From Emmonsiellopsis sp. PD_33 (Eukaryota > Ascomycota > Eurotiomycetes > Onygenales > Ajellomycetaceae): a stretch of DNA of 64,000 bases. The notes below the pieces were generated by a model. It worked only from the letters and a program-made list of their open reading frames with translations. It was not told the origin of the DNA and did not search any database. A program made the translations under genes and the position numbers. Numbering within the stretch: the stretch's first letter is position 1; each line of letters opens with the position of its first letter. Location: positions 1 to 64,000 of the forward strand of contig JANTQF010000017.1 of assembly GCA_032988165.1 (NCBI GenBank), given 5' to 3'. Shown piece by piece: positions 32,990 to 46,069 of the stretch.

Positions 32990-35182
32990 TTTACATGTAG
33001 ACTGAATGATTATAGTTTCTAGTCAGCTAATTCATACTATCCTCAGTTTTTTAAGGTGTTCCTTCTTGATGTCATGCTGGAGCTGATTTATAGCCTTATC
33101 AACATCTTTCTAGATTATTCTAGATGAGAAGATGTTTTTATTGTTCTTCTGCCATTCATTTTATAACACTTTAATTTCCCATGTTCAGATACTGTTATAC
33201 TATTTGTTCATAACTTTATAGTGCTCATTATGAACACAGGTGAGATCTTATTTGTGGGCAAGCTATATTATCTTTATCTCACATGTGAGGTCTTCAAGGA
33301 AACTATAATCTTTATTGAAATAAATAAACTATTCTTGCAGATGACATCTCAGACTGTTATAGAACTTTCATCCTAGGTAAGTTACATATAGGTGGATGAA
33401 GATGGGTTTATTATCATTATATATCTTAGAGATGTTATCTATCTTTCAATTTGTAATATAGTGCAGGAGGGTATCATCTATCATCATCTCAATCATCATT
33501 TTATATAGGGTAGATTTAATAAGTTGGAGTGGTGCATCTAAAGCATTTCCTTCAATATCTCATTCATGTTAAGGGGCCACCCAGATTTTCAATACAGAGA
33601 AACATAGGGTGTTGCCTGTCTTGAATGTCACAGGGGGTTAATTTTCTTTCTATTTGTTGTGTCTACATTGAGTTTCTTTTTTAGAGAGGATGTTCTATTA
33701 TTCATTAGTTCTCTGAATAGAGGTTTCTAACTCATTCATCTATATCTTCTGTCTGGCTAGTGTGATAAGGAGTTTTGAGTTTGCCACCTAAATCTCATTT
33801 ATTGATAATTTACTGTTCATAATGATGATAGCTGCTAATCTTTTAGCCTCCATAGCCTCTATATCCCCTTGCTTGTGTAATAGGTTGAATATTGATTTGA
33901 AGTCTAGAATATTTTCTTTATCTTACTATAAGGAGATTCTACTATTACTATGATCATCATTATTATTTTAACCTACATCTTCATTGTCAACATCCATCAT
34001 CTCTTAATTATTATCCATGAATAGATCCTCCTCTACATGCTCACTTTCATCCTCCTCTATTTCTGATTCTGGTGGAGGTGAAGGTAGACAAGCTTTATTC
34101 TACATTTAATATTTCTTCTATTATTATAAGGACTCCAGCATGGGTTGCTGTTGCTGTTAAATCTTAGCTTTTCTATCTTTTGAAGTTTTTAGATTGATAG
34201 TATTCTTCTTTTATTCTACCATCTTGTCTCTATATTCTGCAATCTCTATCTTCATGCCATATTTGGATAACCTGAGGTAGTTAATAACTTCTTTGGTGGT
34301 CAAGATGAAGCCATTCTATCTGAGTGCTTGTATACATTGCTGTTGATATTTATCTTAAATGCCAAACTTGACTAGATCTGAGTTGCTATTTAGTGGCTCA
34401 CATTTAACTTTAAGGATTCTTGAGCTATCATAATTATAATAGAACTTCTTAATGGGAAGGTTAGAATATAATGTCTTAACTATTTATCTCACACAGGTGT
34501 CTTCTACTTCTCTCTTAATGTCTATAATATGGTCTCATATGTCTTCATTAGTTATTCTGAGGTTATGTGTAGTTGCCTGGCAGGAGAAGAAGTAGTATGT
34601 CAGCACTGACATATTTATCCCCATTTAATATTATAGTTCTGATTTGGTTCTATATCATAGAAAATCTAATATATCAATATAGTTCTTCATTATTTCTTGT
34701 CTGTTGCTATGTAAGATCCACATCCTCACCCTTTAATGTGAATGCTTGATTCTAAATTTAAAAGGGTCTGTATTGCTGCCTGGTGCTTCCAGATCTAGAG
34801 GTAGTCAGTGGTGACTACAGTTATAATTCATCTTTAGTAGGTGAAGGTCAGGGTATATGGTTATGACTATGCAGAGTATGCACTTATCTTCAAGTTCTCT
34901 AATTATATTCATTAGGAGCAATTGGATGTTAATATTAGAGATGCTAAACTGTTATGAGGTAGCATCACAGTGGATCTGTAGAGGCTCTAGTGCTGATGTC
35001 CAAGCTAGTAGTGTATGTAAATTAAGTATTAGATACTGTGCTGTTTGTTAAATCTTAATGTCCTGGCAAAAGTATTGCTTCTCTACTTGTATAATGTTGC
35101 TGTAATATATAGCATCAAAATCATGATAGAGGTCTTTAAGATGTGTTGGTAGATTATCTGGATCTAGGTACTAAATCATCAT
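32990..35182 (-). pseudogene. Extra same-strand ORF of element D in the env position, unknown protein
   Basis: Immediately after the chromodomain gene, minus-strand ATG codons at 35182 and 35179 open a frame that can be followed for about 730 codons to about 32,990. The stops are mostly TGA, TAG or TAA as expected from mutated CGA, CAG or TGG. The protein reads YLDPDNLPTHLKDLYHDFD near the start and CVRxIVKTLYSNLPIKKFYY in the middle. It then has a Gln run, an acidic linker (PPPESEIEEDESEHVEEDLF), a helical MEAKRLAAIIIMNSKLSI segment and a Lys-rich end. I see no signal peptide or transmembrane span, so it is not an obvious envelope protein. Family unknown. Confidence 0.6.
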
Positions 35183-35379
35183 GGGGGCAGTGGTTTCTCC
35201 ATAGCTATTTATCTGTTAGAGATGAGAGTGTGAGGGGAGTTGATCTAAGAGTTCTGTATGTTTATTTTATTCAATATGTTGTTATGGTAAATAAAAGGGG
35301 GGTTAGACATCATGTGTCTATAGTGAATCTATCATTATGGTGATGTTGTTGATATAAGGGATAGATATGTCTATTACTT

Positions 35380-38341
35380 ATATTTCTAGACACTTGATGC
35401 CTATAGAGAATCCATGTTCTATATTGTATGTGCTTATGATAAAAATACTCATTTTCTTTATTTTCTTCAGCATCTTTACTTCTTAGAAGCTTTAGCAGGA
35501 TGTACTCTTTCATAGTCCTAAATGAGCTTCTTTAATTCTTTAGCATCTTTCTTATTTATTTACTGATTATTCTTCACAGCATATTCTTTCCATCTGACTA
35601 GATACTGAGTCTTTCCACATGAAAGTCATTTATCTATAATCTTCTCTACTTTATAGATGGGCTTTCTGCTATTACCTGCTGATTGTACTGGTGATAGCTC
35701 AGAATGTTCACATTCATATAGATCCTTCACTTATGAGAGTAACTCTAATATAGCTATACTGATAACTAGATGGATCTACATCATATATAGTAGCTCCAAT
35801 CTGTATGCAAGAGACCTAATACACTCAAGTACTCTAAAGGGACCTGTGAACTGGTTATTGTATTTTTGTGTTATTTTTATTATTAGTATCTCATAGCTGT
35901 AGTGTAGGTAAAGAAGGACCCTGTCCTCAACCTGGAAGTTTCTTTATTAGTGTTACTGGTCATAGTAGTCTTTGATAATTATTACTACTTCATTTAGTGT
36001 TAGAGCAATGTCTTATCTCACACTGAAGGCTTGTGTTTGTAGTATTACTATGAGTGCTGTGATTGATAAGTTTACTAGCATTTCATATATAGCCTTATAA
36101 GCTAAGTGTCTCATTAAGGCAGATTTTACTGCATTAAGATGAAAGGCAATTATTGATAGTTCCTGCAGCTAGTTATAAGGGTTTTTCATTGCTGTGATAG
36201 TGTGTCATAAGGTAATTTATATGATCTGATTTGTTCTCTTACTCTGCCTATCCATCTGTGGGTAATATGCAGTGGAGTAGAGGAGCTTGACATCTAGATG
36301 CTTGAAGAGATTTTGCCAGAGATTACTGAGAAACTTGAGATCTCTATCTGAAATAATCTTATGTGGGATTCCCCAGTCAGCTAGTAGTAGACAGTTAAGT
36401 AGGGCCTTCACTCAATCCTTCACATTATAGTTAGATCACCCAGGGATGATTATAATCTATTTAAAGAACTTACATATAATAGATATCACCACATCACATT
36501 CATCATCTAGTAATACTAGTATGAAGTTGATGATTATCATGTCATGTGGTACATCTATAATCTATATGGGTTGATACTATTCATAAGGCTTATGCTGTGA
36601 TGTTTGATTGATCTGACAGCTTGAGTAATATCTAATATATTTTTACAGCTCTATCATGCAGTGGCATATCATCATATCCTGCAGATTTCCCAAGGTCCAA
36701 TTGAATCCTAGGTGATTGAGGGTATAGACTAGGTTAAAGATCTCTTTGTGCAGGGCTCTTGAAATTACCAGGCATCTTGTGCCATCACACATATAGTACA
36801 GGATGCTATTAGTAAGCTCATATAGGAGCTTTGATGGTTTCTTGGCCATATTGTTCCTTTTGAGAACCTCCATGATATAGAACAGTTTAGAGTCTCTAGA
36901 ATATCTATCTCTAAGGCATCTCTGGAAATCATCAGATATCTCAACTAGAGTCTCCATGTAGTGGCTATCAGTAGTGATATTACTATCTTCTTTCACATGG
37001 GTAAGATATGCATCCTATATTTCCTCCAGTAATTCATCTGTGTTCATTACTACCTTATTTGCACTGAGTAAATAAGATAGTGTGTCTAGTACAAGGTGAA
37101 GGCATTCTGACTTATAAATTACCTTGATTTGAAACTACTGTAGGTAGGCTTCAGCCTGAATCAATCATAGATTTTGTCAGTTCATTGCTGTCATTTTGAG
37201 GTGGGTCACTTTGATAATGCCTGGTATAGATTTGTGGTCTGTATATATGATGGTTATGTTAGTGGATACCTCCATAAGGTGACACACCTTGCATACAACT
37301 CATATAAGACAGATAATCTCTAATTTCATGGGCTAGTAGTGCTGTTCTACTGGGGTCAACATCTTACTAAGGAATAAAATTAGCTTGACTAGTCCTTGCA
37401 GTGGAGATATCATGTAGTTTCTTGTCTTCAGGGTTGGCTATGAGTTCTTAACATAAAATAATATAATATTATAATTACATTCTATAGATGCATTGACATT
37501 CATGAACAGCATGTGCAGGTAGTCTGCATGCACAAGAAAGGATTGAGTTCTAAAGATGCTTTGAATGTCTTTAAATGCTACTATCTTCTTGGAAGTTCCA
37601 TCTACTTTTATTATAGCTATGTAAGTATTACATTTAGCACTCTTTAATGATTCTTCCTTCAGCAACTCCATCTTCCTCTTCTGTAGTAAGTCTGCATAAT
37701 AAGCATATCAAGGGATATACTGGTGTAGCCAGCTCATTAGGCCCAGATATTTCTTTAAATGTGTCAATTTTACCAGGAATTTAATATCTGCCAGAGCTTT
37801 TAACTTCTCTTTGTTGACAGATAAGCCTAGCCTGAAGACATGTTGATCTAGGAGACACACTAAGGGAAATCCAATATATATCTTTTTTGGGTTAAGAATG
37901 ATGCTGAGTTCATATAGACATTGAAAGAGTTTATATAGGTAGATGATATGATAATTTCATGTTCCTAAATAGATAACTAAGTCATCAATATATATATATA
38001 TAAATTCCTTTAGATCTGCAAGATGTCTGTCTATCTGCTATTAAATGTAAGATACTGAGTTTATATATCCTATTATAGTAACATTGAATACTTCTTGTCC
38101 TCAGTATGTTATCACTGCCATTTTAGTCCAGTCATCTAGGTATGATCACTAGTAGTAGAAAAAACTCATAACATCTCCAATCATTATAAACTTGGCTCCT
38201 TTTAAGCCATGGAGGATGTCTGATTGTAGTGGGACAGAATAAACATCTGGTTTAGTCACTTTATTGAGTATGTGCAGGTCCATTATAACTTGTCTCTTTC
38301 TTATGGGTTTTCCTTCATAGTATGTTGTTCACTATATAATA
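35380..38341 (-). pseudogene. Element D pol relic, part 2: RT, RNase H, integrase, chromodomain
   Basis: Continues the pol frame interrupted by element C. The RT catalytic box reads YIDD at 37981-37992 (minus strand) and is followed by DLVIYLGT. RNase H lies at about 37000-37690. The integrase zinc-binding part and core follow at about 36200-37000 (LVISRALHKEIFNLVYTLNHLG, then GIPHKIISDRDLKF). A chromodomain is at about 35500-35655 (VEKIIDKxLSCGKTQYLVRWKEY). Many stops interrupt the frame. Confidence 0.82.
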
Positions 38342-38346
38342 AATAT

Positions 38347-38648
38347 TGTGAGAACCACAGGCTCACAGGGTGAAGATCTAAGGCTGCCAGGTCAGAGAGC
38401 CTTTGAAGGAGTGAGCCCAGGGGGCTCAGAGGTCATGATGGCAGAGGCTTACATAAGACTTACCTAAATGGGCCTGAAACCTTGATGTATATAACCTTCA
38501 CTGGCTCCCTACCTTTATAGGGCCAGTGAATAGCTTTGCTATGTTCTTATCCCTACATTTAATATAACCAACCCTTCATACTACACATTTATATTCCCTC
38601 ACATTGTTTTATAACCTCTACACCCTACTCTATGGGTAATCCCTTACA
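38347..38648 (+). repeat. 5' LTR of element C
   Basis: 302 bp with TG...CA ends; near-identical to 45763-46064 apart from transitions. Confidence 0.93.
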
Positions 38649-39167
38649 ATTCTATTTACTCTTCTTGATAGTACTTGAGGAAATGATTCATTATGAATAT
38701 ATGTGTTCAACACCTAAAATCAACAACAACAACAATGATTTCATCAAGTTAAAATAATGGCTCCCTAAAGACAGAGGTCTCAGCAGCCAGAGGAATTTAC
38801 CTCTAACTAGTAACTCACCAGGCAAATCCAACCTCTGACTATCCCTAAGGGATCTGCACTTGACCAGGGTCAAGATCCTCCCACTGGCACTATCACTATG
38901 CTGTCACCACAGATGGAGGCCTAACTACCTCACTGCCCCAGAGACACATCAACCCATCCCACAGAAGGATCAAATAATCCCTCAAATGATCTCATAGCAG
39001 GAATGGTGACCTCTACAGCTGAGGAGATAACTCTTCCCTCACTAAGCTCACTGGCAGAGACTCACTGCCAGGTGGAGTAATACCTCTTGGAACTTCAGCT
39101 GATGCAATGTGAACAGGAGGCCAAGGCCTATTATCTTTAAATAGTTGAGGATCTGTGATGTGAGAAG

Positions 39168-40330
39168 GTGAAGACCCTGAGTGCCATGAATGTGAAACCT
39201 ACTTTTAGGACCTTCTGCCACTGCAACTGCAGCTTGAACTGCTCAAGTGAAGGTGGAGACACTGATGTGAATGATAGTGATTATAGACTTCACTACTACT
39301 CAGACTGCTCACTCAGCTGGTGCTACTGGGTGGAAACTCTGGAGCAGAGAACCTCTAGAGTCTGTGCTGACATCACTGGCCATGTGATCCTCTATGCTCA
39401 TATACTCTACCTTGATATCAAATCAACCTATAAGGTCAAGAACATGCATGAATATCAGGCCCTGCATGATGAGATATGCACTCACTTCTGCTATCATAAG
39501 AATTACTATGATAAAATTCCTGAAGATAGGAATCAATGGGAGCTGGATGACATAAAGCTCTGGCTAGATGTCATCACTACTCATGCCAAATGGATTGAAT
39601 ACCTTGATAAGGAGTTAGAGGTTAAAGGCTGTTTCCCTGACCTAAAGTCATTCTTCAAGTTTCTGGAGTACCAAATCAATGACCCATAGATTTGACAGTA
39701 GGATGCTGCCTGCAAACATGAAGAGGCCAGGCAATATACTAACCAAACAGTCCATGAATTTACAGACTATCTTAGCAAGCTCAAACTCTCTCTCCCTATC
39801 CCTCAGATAGAAGCACAGTGTATATAGATGCTCTGTAATAAGGTCATGCTGGAGATCAACTGGGTAGTCACCAATCAGGACTACAAATCAACTAACTACA
39901 AAGAAATGCTTAGGGTGATGTCCTCCCTAGAGGAGAGTCTGGATTCATGCTGATTGGCCCTGCATGGTGAGAGAAATTAACCCTCATGCCCCCAAGGTGG
40001 GAACTGCCATTAGGAACACAGTCATGAATGTTAGAATAATAAAGACTCAAGGTTGCATATGGATAACTAAAGATCTGACAGCAGCTAATTCCTCTCATGA
40101 ACTTTGAAGAAGTGTGACCACTGCAGCATTAATGGACACATTGAGAAGAACTACTGAAGGAAACACCCTGATAAGCACTCTAAAGGCTAATTGGCAAAAA
40201 ACTAATCATCCCCTTATGTACTGCTGCAACAGCATTAGGGATAGAGACTAATTGAAGATAAAGCAGCAGAGCTGTGATAATATTAGTCTGAATCATAACT
40301 ACAAATAGACTCACTGTGGCCTGGGTGCTC
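39168..40330 (+). pseudogene. Element C gag relic
   Basis: A frame open from 39168 to 39689 reads as a Gag capsid-type helical domain (SDYRLHYYSDCSLSWCYWVE, later DRNQWELDDIKLWLDVITTH and KSFFKFLEYQIN). It continues past stops to about 40,330, including KRPGNILTNQ-type and Cys/His-containing segments near 40090-40330 that may be zinc knuckles. It is in a different frame from pol. Confidence 0.75.
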
Positions 40331-43300
40331 ATTAATTTCAGAGCTAAGTGCAATTTCATCAGTCAAATATGGGTAAAGCAACATCTGCCTGATTCCAAAT
40401 CCCCACCCAGGCACATTGAAGCTGTTGACAGGCATAAGATCCTATCCTTTGGTGAGTGATAAATACTGATGAGAGCAGTTGATGCTGATGGCCTGACCTG
40501 CAACCATGAACATAGCTTTGAGGCTGTCAATATGGTGAGTTATGATGTTATCCTCAGCTACCCATAGCTGGAAGAATCAAACCCTGATATCAATTAACCT
40601 TTATGAATGTGGTACTACAAATCAATTAGTGTAAATACCATTGAGTTCATAGAACCAGAAGAGTTTAAGGATGTGGTCTGCACAGGTGGTGCTGCCTTTA
40701 TCATCCACCCCTGTGACCTTAATCCCAGTGGTGAACCCATTGTATTTTTTGGAGGCATTATGGCCACTGAATTCAAACTGCCTGCACCCTATGAGGAATA
40801 TGCAGAGCTTTTTGATGAGAACCCTAACCTTGCTGCACATACTCCACATGATCACACAATTGATATTGAGCTGGGTAAGGATTCACCCTATCAACCCATC
40901 TATAATCTTTTAGTTAAGGAACTTAAAGTCCTTAAGAATTATATTGAGATGAGCTTGGAGAAAGGCTGGATCAGACACTTAAAGAGTCCTGCAGGCACAC
41001 CTATTCTATTTGTGCCCAAGAAAGATGGAAGTCTCCATCTCTGTGTTGACTACTGTAGGTTGAATGCTATTATAATTAAGAACTGCTACTCTCTTCCTCT
41101 TATCAGTGAGATAATTGACTATCTGGCAGGCACAAAGATCTATATGCAGCTTGACCTATGAGATGCCTACCATTAAATCTATATCTATAAAGGTGATGAA
41201 TGGAAGACCACTTTCTACACACACTATAAGCATTTTGAATATATAGTCCTGCTCTTTGGGCTCACCAATGCACCTACCATCTTTCAAGTGTATATCAACA
41301 AGGTGCTCAGCAACCTCCTTGACACCTGCTGTGTCACCTACCTTGATGACATTATCATCTATTCTAACTCCATTGAGGAGCATGAGGAGCACATTAAGGT
41401 AGTCTTAGAATGCCTGTGTAAGTTCAACCTCTTTGTCAAAGCCAGTAAGTGCTCATTTCATATGGATCACATTGATTTCCTTGGTTTCATCATCTCTACC
41501 AATGGTGTGGAAATGGAGCCCAGCTGTGTGGCCTCTATTCTTAAATGACTAATTCTAATAATAATCCATGAACTCCAGGTCTTCCTTGGCTTTATCAACT
41601 TCTACTGCTACTTCATCAGGGGGTTTGTAACCATATCTGCCCTATTAATGGATCTCACAAAGGGGGGGAAGAACTGAAAAGGTTGAAACAATACACTAAT
41701 CACACTGGATCAATCTGCCATGAAGGCCTTTACAGACCTCAAGGATAGCTTTCAAAAAGAGTCACTCCTCATTCATTTTGACCCTAATTACTGCCTTAAA
41801 GTTAAACCTGATGCATCTGGTGTTGCCATTGCCACAGTGCTCTCTCAATTGATGCCTGATGGCCTCTGGCACCCCATGATGTTCTGGTCCTGCAAACTCT
41901 CTAACATGAAATAATAGTATCAAATCCACAATAATGAACTTCTATCTATTGTCAAACCATTCAAGTAGTGGTGGCACTACCTACACAGTAGTAAACACCT
42001 AATTGTTGTGTATTCTGACCATGCCAATCTGTGAAGCTTTATGATGACAACTCAGCTGAATGGACATCAGATATGTTGAATGGAGATACTCACAGTGTTT
42101 AATTTTATAATTGAGCACTGTCCTGAGTCCAAGAACCCTGCAGATGTGCTGAGTTGTCACCCTGACTATGTTAGGGAAGCTGAACCACTCATTTTCTGGC
42201 CCATGTTGCAAGAAAAGCTCTGGGACCAGACACTTGAACTACTGAAATCTAACTGTGAATCAATGGAATTAAATTAGATGATTGTAGTAGCTATCAAGTG
42301 CATGACTGATCTGCACTCAGAACTCAACCTAAAAGCTCTTGAAGAGTGCACTCTTTGCATTAATGCCCTCATGACCTGTGCAATCTAGAATGTGCCTGCA
42401 GATGAGAATGTTATCATCAGCATTATAGGAGGCAATTTAGAGCCCCTGATGCTATAGCTCTTCATTAATCAGGCATTCAAGTCTGAGACAGCCTATACAC
42501 ATAAGCTATTAGAGCCACTGATTGACCTCCTGCTCCATATCTAAGCTCAGGACATCAAGTGCACTGGGATTTAGAGTAGAATCCAAGGTGGCCCCACAAG
42601 TTCAAAGGTCAAATATTTGCCCTGGTTCATTAGCTTGAACAGGCTGATCAGGTACAACAGTCACACCTATATCCCTAATAATGCTGCCATCAAGGATGAG
42701 ATCCTTTGCATGAACCATAACAATCTGACAGGTGGATATTTTGGGAACCATAGGACATATGAAGTGATAGCTGGCAAATACTATTAGCATGGGATGAGCC
42801 AGTATATCAAGGAATATGTCAAGACATGTGATATGTGCCAATATATCAAGATACACTACCATAAGAAGTACAGCATGTTAGAGCCACTACCTGTCCCCAG
42901 GTGCATTTAGAAGACTGTCACAATGGATTTCATCACTGGTTTACCCTCATATTGACTGCATGGGAAGGTCTACAATTTAATCTTAGTATTTGTGGAAATG
43001 TTCACCAAGTGGGCAATCTATATCCTAATCATGGTAGATCTCAAGGCCCATAAACTTGCTGATCTTGTTATATGGAATCTATTCAAGAACTGGGGACTAC
43101 CCCAGAATATTATCAGTGATTGGGGCTTCCTATTTATGAGCAAGTTCTGGTCAATGCTCTGCTTCATGCTCAAGGTTTGCAAAAAGCTGACCACAGCCTT
43201 TCACCCTCAAATGGATGGCCAGATAGAGTGCTAGAACCAAACCCTCAAACACTTCCTTCATGTCTATTGCAATTACATGCAGGATGACTGGGTGCAATGG

Positions 43301-43970
43301 CTGCTACATGCCTAATGGGCATATAATAATACCCAGTATAGCTCAATGCAAATAACCCCTTCCTGCACCCTCACAGGTCAGGAGACCTCCACCTGTGTGG
43401 ACATTGAGTGTGAATCTGATAGGGGGGTGTCTCAGGATGCTACTGCAAGAGTGAAGGTTATTGACTAGATGTGCCAACTTCTTTGAAGTCTGATCATAGA
43501 GGTTAAGGAGTCCTAGAAAAAATACTATGACCAGTGCCATATGCTCATGACCTTCAAGATTGGCAACTGGGTTATACTCTATAGCACTAATATATTAACA
43601 TTATGTTCTATTATGAAGCTAAATCACCATCAGCTTGGGCCCTTCCAAATAATAGATGCCTGAGGCAAATAGACATACAAGTTAAAACTAATGCCCTAAT
43701 TCTGTGATGTCCACCCTGTCTTTTACATCTCTCTCCTGGAGCTGTACCATGCTTGGGACAGCAAGATTCCAGAGGCTGAACTGATTGAAATTGATGTGGA
43801 GAATCAGTGAGAGATTGAGAAAATCCTTGATAAGCACAAGGTGTGTGGTGGGAAGGTTAAATACCTTGTCAAATGGAAAGGCTGCATAGAGGGTGAGAAC
43901 TCCTGAGAATCAGTTGAAGCTTTTGAGAACACCCAAGAGGTAGTTTGTAAATATAAGGCCTAATATGGTG
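40330..43970 (+). pseudogene. Element C pol relic with chromodomain
   Basis: Protease remains lie at about 40340-40580. RT runs from about 40850 to 41550 and keeps KDGSLHLCVDYCRLN and an intact YLDDIIIYS box (YLDD at 41339-41350). RNase H is at about 41720-42180 (LKVKPDASGVAIATVL, then PDVLSCHPDY-like end). Integrase follows at 42650-43540, with the HHCC zinc site (NHNNLTGGYFGNH...CDMCQ) and the catalytic core including MDFITGLP, SDWGFLF and QMDGQIEC. A chromodomain is at about 43800-43960 (EIEKILDKHKVCGGKVKYLV). Stops break the frame at several points. Confidence 0.9.
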
Positions 43971-45762
43971 ACTGTGATGTATGCTACAAAAGGTGGAGGA
44001 TAAAGAAATAGACTCAATGTATATAGAGTCAGTTAAAATTGAATGTAAGAGTAAGAAAAGAAGATCCTATTCAAGTCCTTAAGGGGACATAACCCTACAG
44101 GCATGATATTATAACTACTATAAGAAAAGAAAAAGATGAAAATCTAGACTGTAGCCTCTCCTATGCCCCCTGGACTCTTATCTGTGCTACTCTCCATCTT
44201 CATCTGCCTGTCATTTGTGTGTTTGACCCTGTACTTTTCATTCTTATGAGCCTTCTGTGCCTACTCCTACCCTGCACTGTGAACTTTATGGATTTCTTTG
44301 TCCTCTCTGTAGTCCACCTGCTCCTCTTTGTCTGCCCAGGCCTTTGAAATTGCTGTATGGGCCTGCTTCTGTGCTGCCCCCAGGGCCATCATGTCCACAG
44401 GCTTGTTGAATAATGTTGACCCCTTCACATATCAATTATTATTCACTGCTGAGATGGCACATTTAATGGTATAGCAAGTAGAGGGAGGCACCTGTGGGAC
44501 CATATCAGCACTGTGCAGACAGCTGTAGGATAGGGGAACTCACCATATAATATAGCTTACACATATGCAAATAATGTTCACACTTATGCTACTGGGGATC
44601 AATCTCACAGACCCTATCAGGGGAGCTAGTCAGGTTTCACATGCACTGGGTACATATATTGCTTGTGTCCTGCTTCTCAGGGCTGCAGGGAAACTCTTCT
44701 TCTTCTGCTGAGGAAATAACTGGTGGGCACAGGGGTGAGAACACAGGTACAGGTGTAGGGGCAGGGGCAGAGGGCTCAATAGGTGCAGGAGTAGGAGCAG
44801 AGAGCTCAACATGCACAGAAATAGGAGCAGGCTTGATAGAGGCAAATAGCTCAACTCTCTCTGTACTCAAAAACCTGAGGATATTGTCAATTAAATCTAA
44901 AATCACCAGGGTGTAGATATCCTGATACACTCTCTGATTCTGAGTCTGCTCCTAGAGAAGACTCACTATTCAGAGGATTTCTTCCAGACAGCCCTGAAAG
45001 CACTCCAGCATCTAATGCCATGTCAGTATATGCCCTCTAGGATAGGGACAGTACAGACTTACCTTTATGCATCTATGATTGTGCCTGCACCTCTCACATC
45101 CACCTGCAGCAGTACTCACACAAGGGGCCATGATAGTATAGGGTAATATAGCTGAAACACAGTAGACACAGACATCTTCCAGTCATGCTGTGAGGACAGG
45201 GACTCCCAAGGGATTTAACATAATTACTATATGAGCTATTAGCATGTTCTCTACCCTGTCATACAGCATTTGAAAAGAGGGGGGAGGAATGAGGACTCTA
45301 CAAGATCAGAACTCTGTGAGATTAGAACTCTGTGAGATCCCAATGAGGATCTAACCCCACTCTATGAAATCCCTCTTTACTCTAAAAACATCAAATAAAG
45401 GGCTATTTCAATGAAAAAACAATGAAGGCCTACATATTTGAAGCTGAATATTTGCTTGGAATGCTCAAAAACATGAAAAACACTGGTGTTGAGTGGATAT
45501 TATACTTACTGAAATTATGTTGTGAGTGGTTGAACTCCTAAAGGTCAGGGGGACTATGAGATTTAGATAAGTTAAAGTTCACCACAACACTTTGGAACTA
45601 GCATAATGTTTTGCCTATGCATTTACCTGCTGAACCTCTATATTCATTACCTATAACACTACATCTGTCCAACTATGTGATCACCCACCAGAATGCTAAT
45701 ACAGTGCAAATCTATGCCTGCTACCAAGGCCTGGGGGCCAGGCCTGCAAAGGGGGAGGTAGT
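43971..45762. other. Non-gag-pol region of element C between chromodomain and 3' LTR
   Basis: About 1.8 kb without plus-strand coding potential. It contains the antisense ORF at 44637-45131, a short tandem duplication of about 17 bp (AGAACTCTGTGAGAT core, 45304-45340) and the polypurine tract before the LTR. Confidence 0.5.
44637..45131 (-). pseudogene. Antisense Cys-rich ORF with intron inside element C
   Basis: On the strand opposite to gag-pol, ATG at 45131 opens MAPCVSTAAGGCERCRHNHR-C, a 23-codon exon (45063-45131). It ends at a perfect GTAAGT donor. A 51-bp intron ends in ATTAG at 45012, and the second exon (44637-45011) continues in phase. It reads MLECFQGCLEEIL, a coiled-coil-like stretch (QDIYTLVILDLIDNILRFLS), an Ala/Pro-rich linker and the end TQCM. 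Two in-frame stops (TGA and TAG near 44970-44950) break it. The N-terminal C-x7-C-x2-C...C pattern suggests a small zinc-binding module like those seen in fungal transposon-associated small proteins. Function unknown. Confidence 0.55.
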
Positions 45763-46064
45763 TGTGAGAACCACAGGCTCACAGGGTGAAGATTTAAGGC
45801 TGCCAGGCCAGAGAGCCTTCAAAGGAGTGAGCCCAGGGGGCTCAGGGGTTGCAATGGTGGAGGCTTACATAAGACTTACCTAAGCAGGCCTAAGACCTCA
45901 ATGTATATAACCTTTACTGGCCTCCTACCTTCATAGGGCCAGTGAACAGCTTTGCTATGTTCTTACCCTTATGTTCAATATAACCAACCCTTTATACTAC
46001 ACATTTATATTCCCTCACATTGTTTTATAACCTCTATGCCCTACCCTACAGGTAATCTCTTACA
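45763..46064 (+). repeat. 3' LTR of element C
   Basis: 302 bp, preceded by AAAGGGGGAGGTAGT and followed by the target duplication AATAT. Confidence 0.93.
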
Positions 46065-46069
46065 AATAT

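Larger units (their letters stand above)
38347..46064 (+). mobile_element. Ty3/gypsy chromovirus C, complete, nested in D
   Basis: 7,718 bp bounded by 302-bp LTRs (TGTGAGAACC...TTACA) with a perfect 5-bp target duplication AATAT (38342-38346 and 46065-46069). A polypurine tract AAAGGGGGAGGTAG lies just before the 3' LTR. It inserted into the RT region of element D in the opposite orientation. It has higher GC than A and B but is equally free of CpG. Besides gag-pol it holds about 1.8 kb between chromodomain and 3' LTR, containing an antisense intron-bearing reading frame. Confidence 0.93.

Noticed and set aside
32990..35182. Extra ORF of element D considered as an envelope gene
   Set aside because: No signal peptide, furin-like site or membrane anchor can be seen, so only the position is env-like.
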